Origin: Linnemannia hyalina
Taxonomy: Eukaryota > Mortierellomycota > Mortierellomycetes > Mortierellales > Mortierellaceae
Assembly: GCA_019671135.1 (NCBI GenBank)
Contig: JAHRHY010000017.1
Location: 1,178,001 to 1,242,000 of the forward strand
Reading direction: 5' to 3'
Length of the DNA: 64,000 nt
The stretch's first letter is position 1. Each line of letters starts with the position of its first letter. Positions 1 to 10,310 of the stretch are shown in pieces. The notes beneath the pieces were generated by a model. It ran no database searches. It was not told where the DNA came from and saw only the letters and a program-made list of their open reading frames with translations. A program made the position numbers and the translations under genes.

Positions 1-187
1 ACCAAGGATCAGATGATGGGCGCTCGCTAAATGTTGCGAGTACTGGGCAACGATGATCAGATAACTATTGTTTATGTCGCTGCAGAAAACGATTAAAAAT
101 CACATTATCTCATAGGGTTTGGCCTTCACAATGACTGCATGAGAAAGAAGTGAGGACGGGGTTTTTTTCAGTACCCAGTTGGACGTT

Positions 188-2655
188 CTAAATCTCCCAG
201 TGAGTAAATAGGTTATCAAAGAACCGCAACCCTTCAACCGATTCGTCTCTACAAATCAATCCACGCGACTCCGTCATCAAGAGCTGTTCCTGGGCGAGGG
301 CAACACTGATCTGGATAGCGCTCGCCAACTCGACAGCCGTCAACCCGGCGCCTGATGGGAGGTTCTGGATACGAGTTGCAATGGCCGTCGAGACCTCGTC
401 GTCGCTGTACCGGGCCAATGTTTGGATGATTAGCAGGCCACTGTCGAATTTCCGCATGCGTAGCGGTAGGTTTAGTGCTTCAAATAGTTCGCATGCCGTG
501 TGCAGATCCTTTGGCGAGATCAGTTCTAATTCATACAAGGGAGGGCCACAAATGTCAGCTTGAGTTAGTACATCTAGTGTGCATTTACCATCGCATTCAG
601 GAGCAAGATATAGAAAACGTACCAACGCCGCGGGCTCGATTGAAGACACAGTAAATGTCCATCAAACTCATGGTGCCTCCTTCTCGCTCAACGATAGGTA
701 AAATGAACTCGACCAACTCTCGTGCCAGCTCCTTGTGGAATACTGCTCCTGCTGTATCCCTAATTGATTCGCCCAAAAAGACAAGACGGTTATTTAGAGC
801 TCCAAAGTCATCCTTGTTGAATACTGACAACGCAGCACTAGAAACGCGATGATAAAACCTTACTTGGTGACAGGGGTGGCGATACCCATGCTGAGGAGAT
901 AGGTCTTGAAAGTCGCGGTTTCTTCATTATTGATGTTGCTGGATTTCGACAGGCGGTTGGAGATGGTCTCTGCGAGCGCTACCATCTCGGCTGCCTTGTC
1001 CATCAGCCCTTGCAAGTCCCGGAATGCTTCTGAGAGTGTTTCGTCCGCTACCTTTTTGTTGCTTTCCACTGTCCTCATAATGCCACCTATTCAAAAGTGA
1101 ATTGGCGTGATATTGGTCAGACCTCCTGGTATATGTTTTGCGCGACAGTGCATGCGAGTTGGGACAAGAATGAGACTTACTAATACCGCCGACTTGGATG
1201 GAGGGTGAAGATGGTGCATTCTCGATGGTTGCCGATGAAGACTGATTCTTGGCGGTCTCCACAGGTCGAGGCTTTGGCTTGTTCTAAATCGTAACCAAGA
1301 AAAAAAAGTGGTTTCTTCAGTAAAACATTTCATCCGCACACCAAGTGTACACATAATATAAGTTCCAAGGTGATAACAATACCTCCCATGCTTTGTTTCC
1401 CATGGCGGTCTTGAGCAATGTTTGAAAACTTCCATTGCCTCCAGCTCGAAAGGACAACTTGACACTATTGGCATCCTCTGGTGTTGACTTTGATCCACCA
1501 TAGAAATTAGACATTCCCGCCATAAACTTGCCCGGCGCCGACAATTTTCCGGCTGTTGTATCCGATGCGGTCGGCGTGGTCGACAGAGAGGTAGAAGACT
1601 GCGAAAGCGTCGAGGGTAGCTGACTGATAGACCGCTGATGCTGCTGTTGACGATGCAGCATAAACGCTATCGAATCCTGATCCTGGAGTTGGGTCCCACA
1701 GATCTCGCAGTGGATCATAAAGGGGTCGTTGTGGAATGTACATGCAGGACACGCGATCCCTGGCTGTTCGTTTGTCGTTCCTGGAGTGTCATTAACAGTG
1801 GTAGAGGGTATTGATTCGACAACGTGAAAAGGATTTGCGGCGGGCGTGGTGGGAGTCTCCAGTGATCCCTGAGGTTTCTTGACGCCACAGACTGTGCACT
1901 TTACGAGCCCCCCTTGGTTGCTGTTGTAGCAGATTGTACAGACCCAGGAGGGCTCAGTCTTGATTGTCAGTGCTGCCATAGCAGATGGGTCCAGTCCTGC
2001 TCCTCCTCCATGAGATGAGATAAAGTCTGTCGATGATTGGGGGTCCGAGTTGACTGAACGCGGGTATAGGTCTAATGTGATCTTTGGCGACGACGACATA
2101 AATCCTCCCTAAAAAATGTAAATGGCGATGAACGGTAAGTGTGGGTTGCTGGGCATTTGTCGACAGAGATACGTGGCATGAACGCGTTGGATGAGAAAGT
2201 GTTGACAAAGTCGCTGTTATAACGTACATAGTGCTGGATGCCATTGATCAGGCGTAGTGGGAGTCCAATGGACTTTCGTGCGGGATCCTTGGCATCGATG
2301 TAGAGGATGCGATAGTTTGTCAGGTAGACGGTCCCATTCGGATAATCCTCTGCTTTCACGCGCCTATGTAGGTACAACAAAACAACCGTATTGTGTGAGT
2401 AGTTGAGTCTAGACTCTCTTGCTTCTCGGTCTTGAAGGACAAATACAGGGTGATAGGAAAACAGGGTTTGTGTTGCATGGCAGGTATGCTGAACACATTG
2501 TCGTGGGTGGGGGAGGGAGGGAAGAAGTGAGCAAGTAATGAGTCGCCGTACCCGTCGTAGAGTCCGACCTGGTCCTGGGTTGTTTGGATGGCTTCCTGTG
2601 GTTCGAGTACTGGTCTGAATGTGGATGTGAGTTGGATGGGGTCCCAGCGGTCCAT
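188..2655 (-). CDS. VPS36: VPS36, ESCRT-II subunit (7 exons)
   Basis: Vps36 is the ESCRT-II subunit that binds phosphoinositide and ubiquitin on endosomes and helps sort cargo into multivesicular bodies. Exons on the minus strand: 2655-2552, 2363-2228, 2108-1383, 1283-1181, 1086-864, 837-623, 525-188, giving 614 residues. The N-terminal GLUE half-domain is split by intron 1 (VGLYDG / RVKAEDYPNGTVYLT). Two NZF-type zinc fingers follow at about residues 135-155 (WVCTIC..CTVC) and 198-218 (CPAC..CEIC), so the GLUE domain carries an NZF insert as in budding yeast. The C-terminal part (KLSFR.GG, AFRDLQGLMDKAAEMV, FKTYLLSMGI, DSVEGLRFFDNLF) is the typical Vps36 winged-helix region. The start at 2655 was chosen because it opens directly onto the GLUE strand; an upstream ATG in the same frame lies in low-complexity DNA. 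All splice phases agree. Confidence 0.93.
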
Positions 2656-2971
2656 TGCAGTTTGTGTGTGTGTGTGTGTTTGTCGACAAAGGAATGCGTT
2701 GGTGAGCAGAGTGGTTTGAGCAAGAGAGACGTGTGAACGCAGTGCAGCAGAAGAACAAAAGACTCGGCCTAGCCTCGTTCTCAAAAGTGACTGCGATCGC
2801 CAATCGATCCATCCCCAATTGACCAATTGACCGCCCCACTCGACTGACTGCAAGGAAGAAGCAAAAGAGAGTTCCGCCATAACTCTGGGAAAACACTCTT
2901 CTCTCGTCCTTGAAATCTCATCCATCTCATCTCTCCACACTCACATACTCACATACTCACATACTCACAAC
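2656..2971. promoter_or_regulatory. Divergent promoter between VPS36 and the Dph6-like gene
   Basis: A 316-bp interval separates the two divergent start codons, so it should hold both promoters. Visible features are a short (GT)n tract at about 2667-2681 just upstream of the VPS36 ATG and a four-fold repeat of the octamer ACTCACAT at about 2939-2968, ending directly before the plus-strand ATG. The octamer tract probably lies in the 5' UTR. No other motif can be supported. Confidence 0.4.
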
Positions 2972-3846
2972 ATGACAACGACAAGGAAGAGAGCTGCAAT
3001 CTCATTCACTGGAGGAAAGGACTGCACCCTCGCCATGGCCATGACAAAGAAAACCCACGACGTTGTCCTCCTCGTCACCTTCGGACCCAAGAACTTCAAG
3101 TCCTTCAAGGCTCACTCGCTCGAGATCATCCAGCTGCAGGCCAAAGCCATGGATGTCGAACATATCCTTGTCGAGATCGGCGAGGAGGGTAAGACCCATC
3201 TCCAATGCTACCGTGAAGCAATTGCCGAGATTAAAGAGAAATACAACCTCGATCTCCTCGTCACCGGTATGTTTTCTTTGTTCTAATTTATTGTTCTTTT
3301 CTTGGCTCAATCCATGTCGCGATTAATGCATGCATGAACGTTCTTTCTTCTTTCTCATCCGATTTGCGTCCTCCGTCCCATCTACTGGTGCAATTGCCAA
3401 CTGACGATCTTTCTTATGGATTGTTGAATCATTCTATAGGCGATATCCTGAATGTTTGCGATAACTTTATGACGAGGGCAACACAGGACATTATCGAGCT
3501 CTCATCCCCGATCTGGGCCATTGACCGACACAAGCTACTCGACACCCTGTTTGAACACAAGTTTGAGCTGTTGATCACCTGTGCATCGATCAAGAAGCTC
3601 GGAGACGACGAGGACCTCGCCCGCAAGTTTGTCGGGTCCAAGTTGACACCAGAGTTCCTGGAAGAGACTCTTAAGCCACAGGAGAAGACGGTGGATCTAG
3701 GAGGGGAGCTAGGCGAGTTCCATACGATGGTGCTGACTGTTCCTGAGCTGTACAATGGACAGCGGATCGAGTATGAGGGTGTTCAGATTGTGGAGGGCGA
3801 GTACATGTACATGGACTTTAGCAGCGTCCGGTTGGTCCCCGTCTAG
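2972..3846 (+). CDS. Dph6/ATPBD4-like ATP-pyrophosphatase domain protein
   Basis: Two exons, 2972-3266 and 3440-3846, give 233 residues. The N terminus carries the adenylating PP-loop of N-type ATP pyrophosphatases (SFTGGKDCTLAM, residues 11-22). The C-terminal half has the GGELGEFHTMVL signature of the diphthine-ammonia ligase (Dph6) domain family. Dph6 amidates diphthine on elongation factor 2 in the last step of diphthamide synthesis. The protein is about the size of the isolated domain; fungal Dph6 proper is usually much longer because it adds two RidA-like domains, absent here. It may therefore be a paralogue with another substrate. The GGKD loop has Cys where many members have Ser. Confidence 0.75.
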
Positions 3847-4338
3847 TCAAAATACCATTAGCCAAAGAATAGTGCCTGAAGTGCGCCACCAAATTTATTA
3901 TTTTTTTCTCCTTTCTTCAGGTACCGAGTCGTTCTTTGTCAATGGTGACAACGAGCTCTATGAGCACATGTATCTCGATCCTTGTACTGCAGTCCTGGTC
4001 CTCCTTCCTCTCCTTCAGTCTTTGTCCATTCTCTCTTTGTTCCTTCTCCGATCAGCCTTTCCTTCCCACCTCTCTTCTCCTTCTTCCTTTCTTCCTTTCT
4101 TCCCTTCTTCCCGTGCATGATTTCCCAGGCACCATTACCATCCACTCAGAGCATCAAAAGCAGTCATCTACGCAACAAACAGAAACACACAGCTTTTTTG
4201 TTCTCTCTTTTTCTTTGTCCTCCCTTTCCTTCCCCCGTGTCCCCATCACTCAAAGAACGAACCCTACTCCCATTGCCTTGACTCGCTCTCATTCACTCTC
4301 CCTCTCCCTCTCCCTCTCCCTCTCCCTCTCCTACTCAA
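3847..4338. other. Intergenic, pyrimidine-rich 5' leader
   Basis: No gene is supported. The second half is very pyrimidine-rich and ends in a (CTCCCT)n hexamer tract at about 4297-4331, eight bases before the next ATG. This looks like the 5' UTR and core promoter of the downstream gene. A long reading frame at about 3936-4535 is a by-product of low-complexity TC/CAA sequence. Confidence 0.5.
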
Positions 4339-4366
4339 ATGTCACAGACGAGCAGCCGAGAACATC

Positions 4367-4407
<41 letters not shown>

Positions 4408-7389
4408 AGACACAGCCAGTCAAGGACACGGACAAGAAGCATAGGGGAAACAGAAACAGCAGCTGGCGCCAACGCAACCAAGAAGAAGAGAACAAAGTCT
4501 ACTACCTCCACAATCGCCAGCAGCAGCAGTCGTAACTCATCACCCATCCCTCCTTCAAGGGGATCCTCAACCCTGTCCTTGGCTTCTTCTTTCTTCGACC
4601 CCTCGTTACCTCATCATGAACCTGTCGAGCATGCGCTAGTCAATAACAATAGCGACGCCATCGAGGGGACTTCACTCCTCGGCTCAGTGTGGAATCTCTT
4701 TCGGGATGTCAAAGATCTCGCCTCAAAGGAAATCGACAAGCTGCTCGAACACTTTCCCTACAAGAACACTACCAAAGTGATTGTCACCACCAACCAGGTA
4801 TATATACCATTAACTCCTAACTACAATGGCGCGTAATATACAGCTGGCCAAGCAAAGGCTAACAACGCACATGTTTGTTTGGTTCCAATTTGATAGGACG
4901 ATCTACAGGATCGGCTACTCTCTGCAAAGAAGCGCCAAGGAGTGTTGGTAGCATCGCTCTCAACAACATCTCTTCCTCGAAAGTCACTGCTCGGACATGG
5001 TCCTTCTCAGAAACGCCGCGCAGGTACACCCCAGAGGAGCCAAGCAGTGCTAACAAAACGCCTTCTCGACCAAGGTAAAAATAATATATCCACAAGGCCA
5101 TTAAGCTTCATTTTGCATGATACCCTGAAAACTGCCTTGTTTCGGAAAATACTGTGTGGTCCCATTTTTGTCCATCCCACCATCGCTCACGCCTTTTTGT
5201 TTTGCATCTGAATCATACCATAAACTCTAGACCTCAGGAAGCAGGTCAATGATGTTTCGTCCCGCAGGATACCAGCATCGACCGCATCCGTCGTGTCGGG
5301 AGTGTCCACAGAGAGTCGCAGGGTGTTGTCGGTACGATCCGGTTCAGCATCGACAATTTCGGAGACAGGATCACGGAACACTACACGGCGGAAACAGCCT
5401 TTGGCCACACCTAGACCAACACCTACGCCCCCTCTGTTGAAGCGCGACTCGTCGATCTCTGCATCACTCTACCGGAGCACTCAGGATACTGAAGCTGACT
5501 GGTCATCCGCTGTTAGTCACCTGGACGAGGTCGAATCTGAATCTGGCGAGTCTAGGACCTATGCTAGGAGCAGAGAGTCAAGCGCGACACCGCCTATTAC
5601 AACAATGGCACGAGCAATGTCTATCTCGGGGCGCAATCAGTCATTACAGCGGTCTCGGCAAGGAGAGCAACCAGTCGGATCCGATATTCGGAAAAAGAGT
5701 ATCAGTCAGTCATCAATACAACCAAGTCGGCACTCTTCCTCTCAATCAGAGTCTGACTGTGTCAACGACGCACCAAAAAGTCAGCAACAACAACCACGGA
5801 ATCAACGTGACAATGGCCCACAGACGGCCCTATACCCCCAGTCTTCGACCAACAGTCCAAACAGGACACCTACTGAGAGCAGAGTTAATACAAAAGTGGT
5901 TGACTCGCCACCCTCCGCTTTCACCGATTCAAAGAATAATCCATTCATCGCCTCCTCAGGACGTAATTCACCCACTCAAGATACACGAACGCCGTCCCCT
6001 ACTACGAACGTCGACAACGCCACACTCAGTGCACTGATTGAACAAGTCAGCACCATGAGAGAACAGGCAAGTGTGTTTTACCATTGAAACGTGGTGTACT
6101 TTTGAGGATCGTGCTTCATCAATTGATCATTATTGATATCGCTACTAACACCATCCCGAAGCTTTCCCTTTGGGCTACTTCATATTAGTTGGCATCATTG
6201 ATGGCAGAAAAACAGGGTCAGTACAGAACACATTCAGCGCCTACCTCCGTCAGCCCAGGAATCCCACCACCACCACCTCCGCCACCACTATTTCCAGGAA
6301 CACCATCGCCAAAGATGCGGACTCCACCTGTCAATGAAGCAACGCGTTCCATGCAGAGAGTACTCAACGAGCTGAACTCTTCCAAAGTTCATCTTCGAAA
6401 GACCGGGAGTCCATTCCTCAGGTACAACTTTTATTACACACTGTGTTGCTTGTTGTGTCATTGCATGTTACGACCGAGATGAAAGATGTGGAGAGTTACA
6501 TTTTTAATGCTTTCTTAATTCCTGGTTCAATAGTCGGATATCATCTGCGATTGACAGCTCACCCAATTCAAAATTTTCCAGGGTTGTGTTCAAGTCACGT
6601 ATGGATATGGTGTCAGACAAGTACCCTGGCAGCAGTATAACAGGGTCCACGGCCCCACTGTCATTGGTCAACCATTTGCGAGGTCCTAGCACCGGGACGA
6701 ATTTGGAAGAATCGATATCGCAGCCGGTCGAAAAGCCCCCTGCGGAGACACCGGTGAAGCGGAGAGTTCAGCTCATTTACCAGGAACCAGAGGAAGAAAA
6801 GGAGGAGGAGAGAGAGCTCAGCTGGCCTAGCCCTGGGACGGTCAGGCGCGCGGATTCTCGATTAGAGATGGCAGCCAAGGATCTCTCTCGGAATAAGTCT
6901 GACAAGGAGCAGGCCGCGACCATGTCTAGGAGCAGTGACGGGTTGACAACAAGAAGTACAGATGATCAGACAAGCAAAAAAGAGGGGCGACTGGACTCGA
7001 CTACACCTACACCCAAGTCACATCACCTCGTGGAAACCAAACGAAAGTGGGCGCCTCGCATAAGCCAACCATCGGAGACCGAACCCAGAGAGATTGCTCA
7101 GACGAAGAGTAGCGTAATCGCTGGTGCTGCTGAATTGAGTTTGGGCAGAGGCGGGTCGCTGATGGATGGTGGTGGTGGTGTTTTCAGACGCGAACGCTCT
7201 GGTCCTCGGCTGGACGACAACAACAAGAGACCACGACCACCATCTCGCCCTCGGAGTATGGTTCTTTCTCGCTCGATGACGGACCCTACGACCCTGCACT
7301 CTGCACCGACCATGACGACTGCTGAGAAAGAAAAGGAGCGACAGTGGTTTATGGAATCGGACATGGACAGCTGGAAGGTTGCCCAGTGA
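4339..7389 (+). CDS. MTFR1-like (mitochondrial fission regulator) proline-rich protein
   Basis: Exons 4339-4797, 4897-5074, 5231-6066, 6189-6421, 6582-7389 give 837 residues. Intron 3 (6067-6188) starts GCAAGT, a GC-AG intron; all phases close. A poly-Gln run sits near residues 10-22. A short helix (SALIEQVSTMREQLASLM) is followed by a PPPPPPPLFPG tract and then MQRVLNELNSSKVHLRK..SP. That order (coiled coil, polyproline, V-L-x-E-x-N-x-x-K-x-x-LR-x-x-x-SP) matches the core of vertebrate MTFR1/MTFR2, which act in mitochondrial division. The rest is Ser/Arg-rich and disordered. A polyadenylation hexamer AATAAA lies at 7504-7509. The family assignment rests on motif order only and could be convergent; a WH2/formin-like actin regulator is the alternative. 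Confidence 0.6.
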
Positions 7390-8742
7390 GGCAGAGGCTC
7401 TTTTTTTCAATTTTGCAAGCGAGTGAAATCGTTTTTGCTACTCTTTTTTTTTTTTATCGTTTTTTTTCTTTTTTGAAGGTGATTGATTTCCGACCATGTA
7501 CATAATAAAAGGTCTGTAGCCCGGTACCAAGTTTTTATTCTTTGAACATGGCAAGAACGTGTGAAACTGGGACACGAGAACTGAGACCCACAAGATTGGG
7601 TTTGTGGAAACAACGTTTTTCTTCAAACGCCCGGCAAAGAAGAGCGGGTGGGCGTAGTTGTGCAACATTAGTAAGCTCTGACAAAAAGAAGAGCATGGGG
7701 CTGGGCGCTTCTTCATGTTACCATACGAATCAAGCAACTCTTGCACATGGCTTGGTTGTCAGCTTGTATTGGCCTGAAAGCTGCAGGCTTGTGTAAGGGA
7801 ATTTTGATGTTCCTTCGTCCTCACATCGCAGAACACCTTCACAGGCCTTTTTCTCTCTCTAACAAACAGCGTAGAGAAGTCATTTGGAAGTAAAAGGGGA
7901 CTAGAGAAAAAACTCCTCAGTGCACCATCCACCAGTTGCAGTCCGGTCTGGAACCTGGCTCTGCGCAACAATTGGCGCTGCTCTTCACAGCTTAAACGGA
8001 AGAAAATAAACTAGATATGAATGAAGGGGATTCTTCCCATCCTCTCCATCATTGACAACCTCCTCCTTCCTGACAAACTCACCAACAACCGCTCGTCAGC
8101 AGCGCGTGAGTCCTTGGTTGCCCAGGGCACCTTCCTTCATACCTTCACAGGCTGCAGTGGGGAACTTGCATTTGTTTCTCTATTCCTCTTCTTGCCTTTG
8201 GGCATTCTCGAAATTGTGCAAATGTGCACAAAATGCTCTTGACACTAGACTTTTTTTTTCCTCACCTGCGAGCCCAAACGATAAGAAATCAACAGTGGGG
8301 TATGGCAGGTCCCATGTTTTTTATTGTGTTCGTTGAAGTTCGAAGAACAAACACAAGAGCATTGTGCTTTTGTGCATTGCAGGCATGATTGTAATCCCTA
8401 CAATCTCATTCCACCCATTGAGCGCCTCGAATGCTCTCATTCTATCTCTCTCGTATGATCGCGCAGGTACGAGCTATGATTTTTCTTTGCTCTCACAGCC
8501 CGTCGTTGTTCCCCATGATGGGCTGGACCTCTGTGAATTCTCAATGAGCGATAAAGAGATAAATACCGTGCGCTCCGCTCTCCATGATTTTTTCGGCTTC
8601 TCACTATCCATCAAGATCCCCTTCAGCATTTTATGTAAGTCCCATCAGCCTTTCTCATTGTTTTCCCAATCCACATTTTACTTCAATTTTTAACTCATAC
8701 TCATTTATTTTCGATGACGAACAATATTAGCTTAGGACCCCA
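7390..8742. other. Intergenic region, no gene seen
   Basis: Contains the 3' UTR and poly(A) signal of the upstream gene (T-runs at about 7442-7475, AATAAA at 7504-7509) and the promoter of the small secreted protein. Reading frames in 8021-8693 show no domain, no splice pattern and no compositional bias of coding DNA, so none is called. Confidence 0.5.
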
Positions 8743-9252
8743 ATGCTCAAGTCCACCCTCCTCTTGGCTCTCGCAGCCCTTTCAGTCTATGTCACAGTGG
8801 CAGACGCCAGGATCGACTTCTGGGTAGATCAAAGCCTGGGCGGTGAAATTATAACCTGTCCCAAAGCAACTCAGTACAACACCTGCTACAATGTCGACAA
8901 CGTCGCCCTTGCCGGCATCTCGTCCTATTTTTACTACAACCAAGACCCAGCCAAGAAAGACTTTAGCGTGACCGTGTACAGTGGAGGCAGTTGCAGTGGT
9001 ACCTATGACCGATGGTCGTTCACGATCGATCCTGATCCTGCAAAGGACCAGGTTGGATTTTATGTCGTCGAGTTTGCGACGATGAACGATAAAACCCGGA
9101 GCTTCAAGTTCGCAGATTTCCATACTTCGTTTGTAAAGGGCGGGACCCAAAATACCCCCGATCAATACAAGGTTTCGAATGTGTGCCAGTTTGGGTTTCC
9201 CAAGGGCGCTAGTCGTAGCCTCCCGCCGCTGTCTAGCGCTATCAGAGGTTGA
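8743..9252 (+). CDS. Small secreted cysteine-containing protein
   Basis: An intronless 169-residue protein. Residues 1-22 form a clear signal peptide (hydrophobic LLLALAALSVYV, cleavage likely after ADA). The mature part begins RIDFWVDQ and holds four cysteines (ITC, NTC, GSC, NVC), enough for two disulfides. It is rich in aromatic residues and has no membrane anchor or GPI signal. No known enzyme family is recognised. It could be a wall-associated or effector-like small secreted protein; that is inference from size, secretion signal and cysteine content only. Confidence 0.7.
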   Translation: MLKSTLLLALAALSVYVTVADARIDFWVDQSLGGEIITCPKATQYNTCYNVDNVALAGISSYFYYNQDPAKKDFSVTVYSGGSCSGTYDRWSFTIDPDPAKDQVGFYVVEFATMNDKTRSFKFADFHTSFVKGGTQNTPDQYKVSNVCQFGFPKGASRSLPPLSSAIRG

Positions 9253-10178
9253 GTGCAGAACCGGTTTCCGTCCCTCCTCCGTTTTTAGGCCATTTTCAGT
9301 TGCTTTTGTTATTCTGATTGCAATAATTAAAAAAAATTAATATTATACAGTTTCTACAATGTAATCCCCCACCCTCAATTACCAGGTAACAAGCTCATAT
9401 TTTCCGTTTTTTGATCAGACCATCTTTTCATTAGTCGATCCTTCAAAATTCATCGCCTTCATTTCTCCTTCAATGCTTCCTCCAGACAGAGAGACTCTCA
9501 GCGACTTAGCCCAGGAGTCCACCAACCTCTCCACCCACGTTCCCCAGTACTTCCGGTAAGACTTTGACTCGGAAGTTCTAGTTGTTCGACTGGTCATTTG
9601 GGCATTTTCCTGGCAAGGGTGCTAGAATTATATGTGCTTGGTGCAAAAACAGGCCCGACGACAAGGGGGAGAAGGAGAAGATGAAGAGTGACAATGTTTA
9701 TTGCTTCAACAATAACCGCAATCTTGTATCACACTAAAGGGAGTCGTTCCAGATCTTAAGGGCAGCCCAGAAACGCTTGCACAGTCTGGATTCCTGAGAA
9801 CCACTCGTGTGGCACTTCTTTTTAAAACAACGCTTGTTTTTTTGGCGACCCTTGATCGCAGCGTAGTGGCAAGTCACCTCTCGTTTTCGTGTCTTGGAAC
9901 CAGAACCATTTACTACTCATAGCGGTCTGGCAGATGGGTTTATTAAAACAGGCCTCTGCTCTTAAACAATGTTCTGGTTCTCAGCTCTCTCATGACCCAT
10001 TTTTAAGAGTTGTGCCGGCGAGTTGAGGAGCAGCTTTCAAGGACTGCCTGTCGTTTCGATTGCTGCAACAGTGACAAGCCATTGAGCTGTCCAAAGTGCA
10101 GTCTGGTTCCATCAGATCTAGAACAACCCCCTTCTTGTCCCTCAAAGAGCCGTTCTCCCAAAAGTCATCCTTACACCT
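9253..10178. other. Intergenic region, no gene seen
   Basis: About 0.9 kb with an AT-rich stretch near 9320-9350 (probable 3' end of the secreted-protein transcript). No ORF with coding character, tRNA-like fold or repeat was found in it. The hairpin repeat begins at its right edge. Confidence 0.45.
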
Positions 10179-10262
10179 GTGCACGGACCATGGTGGCCAT
10201 AAGGCAGAAGTCTTTCTAAGAGAGGAGAATCTGATACTCTGCCTTATGGCCACCGGTTAAAC
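10179..10262 (+). repeat. Hairpin repeat, copy 1 (inverted partner at 18009-18082)
   Basis: An 84-bp element bounded by GTGCACGGACCATG on the left and CCGGTTAAAC on the right. It holds a perfect 17-bp inverted repeat, GGTGGCCATAAGGCAGA at 10192-10208 and its complement at 10238-10254, with a 29-nt loop. The same outer sequences, the AAGGCAGA half of the stem and much of the loop recur in reverse orientation at 18009-18082. It lies just beyond the poly(A) hexamer of the minus-strand primase-helicase relic (TTTATT at about 10297). Confidence 0.85.
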
Positions 10263-10310
10263 ATTGTACCAGTACGTGGAGAGTTTTGAAAGTTGGTTTA
10301 TTGTTCGTCC

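Noticed and set aside
3936..4535. Open frame of about 200 codons in TC-rich and CAA-rich DNA
   Set aside because: It is an artefact of simple repeats and overlaps the real poly-Gln gene start in another frame.
10179..10262. Hairpin repeat as a tRNA or bacterial-type terminator
   Set aside because: No acceptor/anticodon/T-arm pattern is present, the loop is 29 nt, and fungal transcription does not end at such hairpins; the second copy with conserved flanks points to a repeat family.
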